This document shows positions 58,545-58,916 of a stretch of DNA of 58,916 nt, piece by piece. Each line of letters starts with the position of its first letter. Position 1 is the first letter of the stretch. The position numbers and the translations under genes are program-made. Location: the NCBI GenBank assembly GCA_017307785.1, contig JAFKGI010000046.1, forward strand, positions 1 to 58,916, written 5' to 3'. Source of the stretch: Vulcanimicrobiota bacterium (GTDB lineage: Bacteria > Vulcanimicrobiota > Xenobia > Xenobiales > JADMJV01). The notes below the pieces were generated by a model. That model saw nothing but the letters and a program-made list of their open reading frames with translations. It did no database searches and was not told the DNA's origin.

Positions 58545-58554
58545 CATCCTCGTC

Positions 58555-58916
58555 TCAGCCGTTGTTGAACCTTCGAATGACTCCCACCACTCTGCCGACA
58601 ACCGAGTCGTGAACGGGTTCACTGGCTCGGGCCGGTTGTTCGCTCCACCGAGTCAGGCGGAGCTCTTGTCCTTGTCTTTCCAATACCAGTTCCCCATTGA
58701 TCGCGCCGTTGTTACGGTTGACGATCACCAGGTCACCGGGAACGATATTCTCGTTCCGGTATGGCTCTTTGATCTGGTAGAGGAACGACTCCTGGTCGCC
58801 CACCAGATCTAGAGGCAAGGAGATGGTCTTCTTAGGACCATCTGCGTGCTGCGGATCGGATACGGGGATTTCGACCATCCGAACACCGCCGGGCCGAGGC
58901 GCATCGAGAAGCTCGA
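58555..58916 (-). CDS. LexA-like C-terminal domain without cleavage residues (5' end off window)
   Basis: The minus-strand frame is open through the right edge; the first ATG inside the window (58878) lies in the middle of the LexA linker, as the codons upstream read ELLDAPRPGGVRMVEIPV. The domain follows LexA/S24 order: linker, TISLPLDLVG, VPGDLVIVN, NGELVLERQGQEL and VVGRVVGVIRRF. The cleavage site (Ala-Gly in LexA) reads HADGP. The serine of GDSM is replaced by Tyr in KEPYR, and the Lys of the VKR motif is Thr in LTRW. It should therefore fold and dimerise but not self-cleave. A DNA-binding domain is expected outside the window. Confidence 0.75.
   Translation of the reverse strand, partial: ELLDAPRPGGVRMVEIPVSDPQHADGPKKTISLPLDLVGDQESFLYQIKEPYRNENIVPGDLVIVNRNNGAINGELVLERQGQELRLTRWSEQPARASEPVHDSVVGRVVGVIRRFNNG

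Overview
The window is GC-rich, densely packed DNA from a diderm (Gram-negative-type) bacterium. Evidence for two membranes is three RND efflux systems with TolC-type outer-membrane factors, lipoprotein signal peptides, and many type IV pilin-like (pseudopilin) genes. Shine-Dalgarno sites, 4-bp ATGA/GTGA gene overlaps and GTG starts are common. No rRNA, tRNA, CRISPR or insertion sequence was seen. The phylum cannot be fixed by eye: the mix of pseudopilins with very large minor subunits, PepSY proteins, HTTM proteins and GHKL-like proteins would fit a deep-branching diderm lineage, but this is inference only.

Layout. Positions 1-5.7 kb hold a partial ATP-grasp-like gene, a cytochrome P450 with an altered I-helix, an NRAMP-like transporter coupled to a MgtE-N/CBS regulatory protein, and a beta-lactamase-fold lipoprotein that has lost its catalytic residues. 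Positions 5.6-11.7 kb are one minus-strand operon, PepSY-TolC-MFP-RND plus a 44-residue membrane peptide. Positions 11.8-19.8 kb form an envelope-stress block: two PAP2 phosphatases, a tandem MarR-like protein, Usp, an ICMT-like methyltransferase, a second PepSY protein, a COG4705 membrane protein, a response regulator/histidine kinase pair, a second response regulator and a small EamA protein. Five promoters in these two blocks carry the same 11-bp-spaced direct repeat, TTGACC-N5-TTGACC, 9-10 bp upstream of a TAGNNT-like -10 element. This is the geometry of a PhoB/OmpR-type activator box. Three of the transcripts should be leaderless.

Positions 19.9-26.4 kb (plus), 41.9-44.8 kb (plus) and 46.1-48.6 kb (minus) are three separate sets of minor pseudopilins. 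Each has V/I-like, W/J-like and very large X/K-like members, and no assembly ATPase, platform protein or prepilin peptidase lies in the window. Positions 27.7-35.4 kb are a second RND operon (MFP, two tandem TolC genes, RND). It is preceded by a small secreted-protein ORF whose 3' end forms a hairpin masking the Shine-Dalgarno site of the MFP gene, and it is closed by a strong terminator. Positions 35.4-41.9 kb contain signalling proteins (GAF with degenerate GGDEF; cNMP-binding plus HD-GYP) and a group of soluble proteins without signal peptides. They surround a noncoding stretch built of two and a fraction copies of a 221-bp tandem repeat. Positions 48.7-54.6 kb are a third RND system of heavy-metal type. 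The right end holds a PhyH-like dioxygenase, a short GDPD-like protein, a possible GHKL-type protein and the 3' part of a LexA-like gene lacking the self-cleavage residues.

The most interesting signals are the shared PhoB-like box regulon with leaderless genes, the Shine-Dalgarno-masking coupling hairpin before the second efflux operon, the 221-bp repeat array, and several family members that have lost catalytic residues (LexA-like, beta-lactamase-like, P450 acid/alcohol pair).
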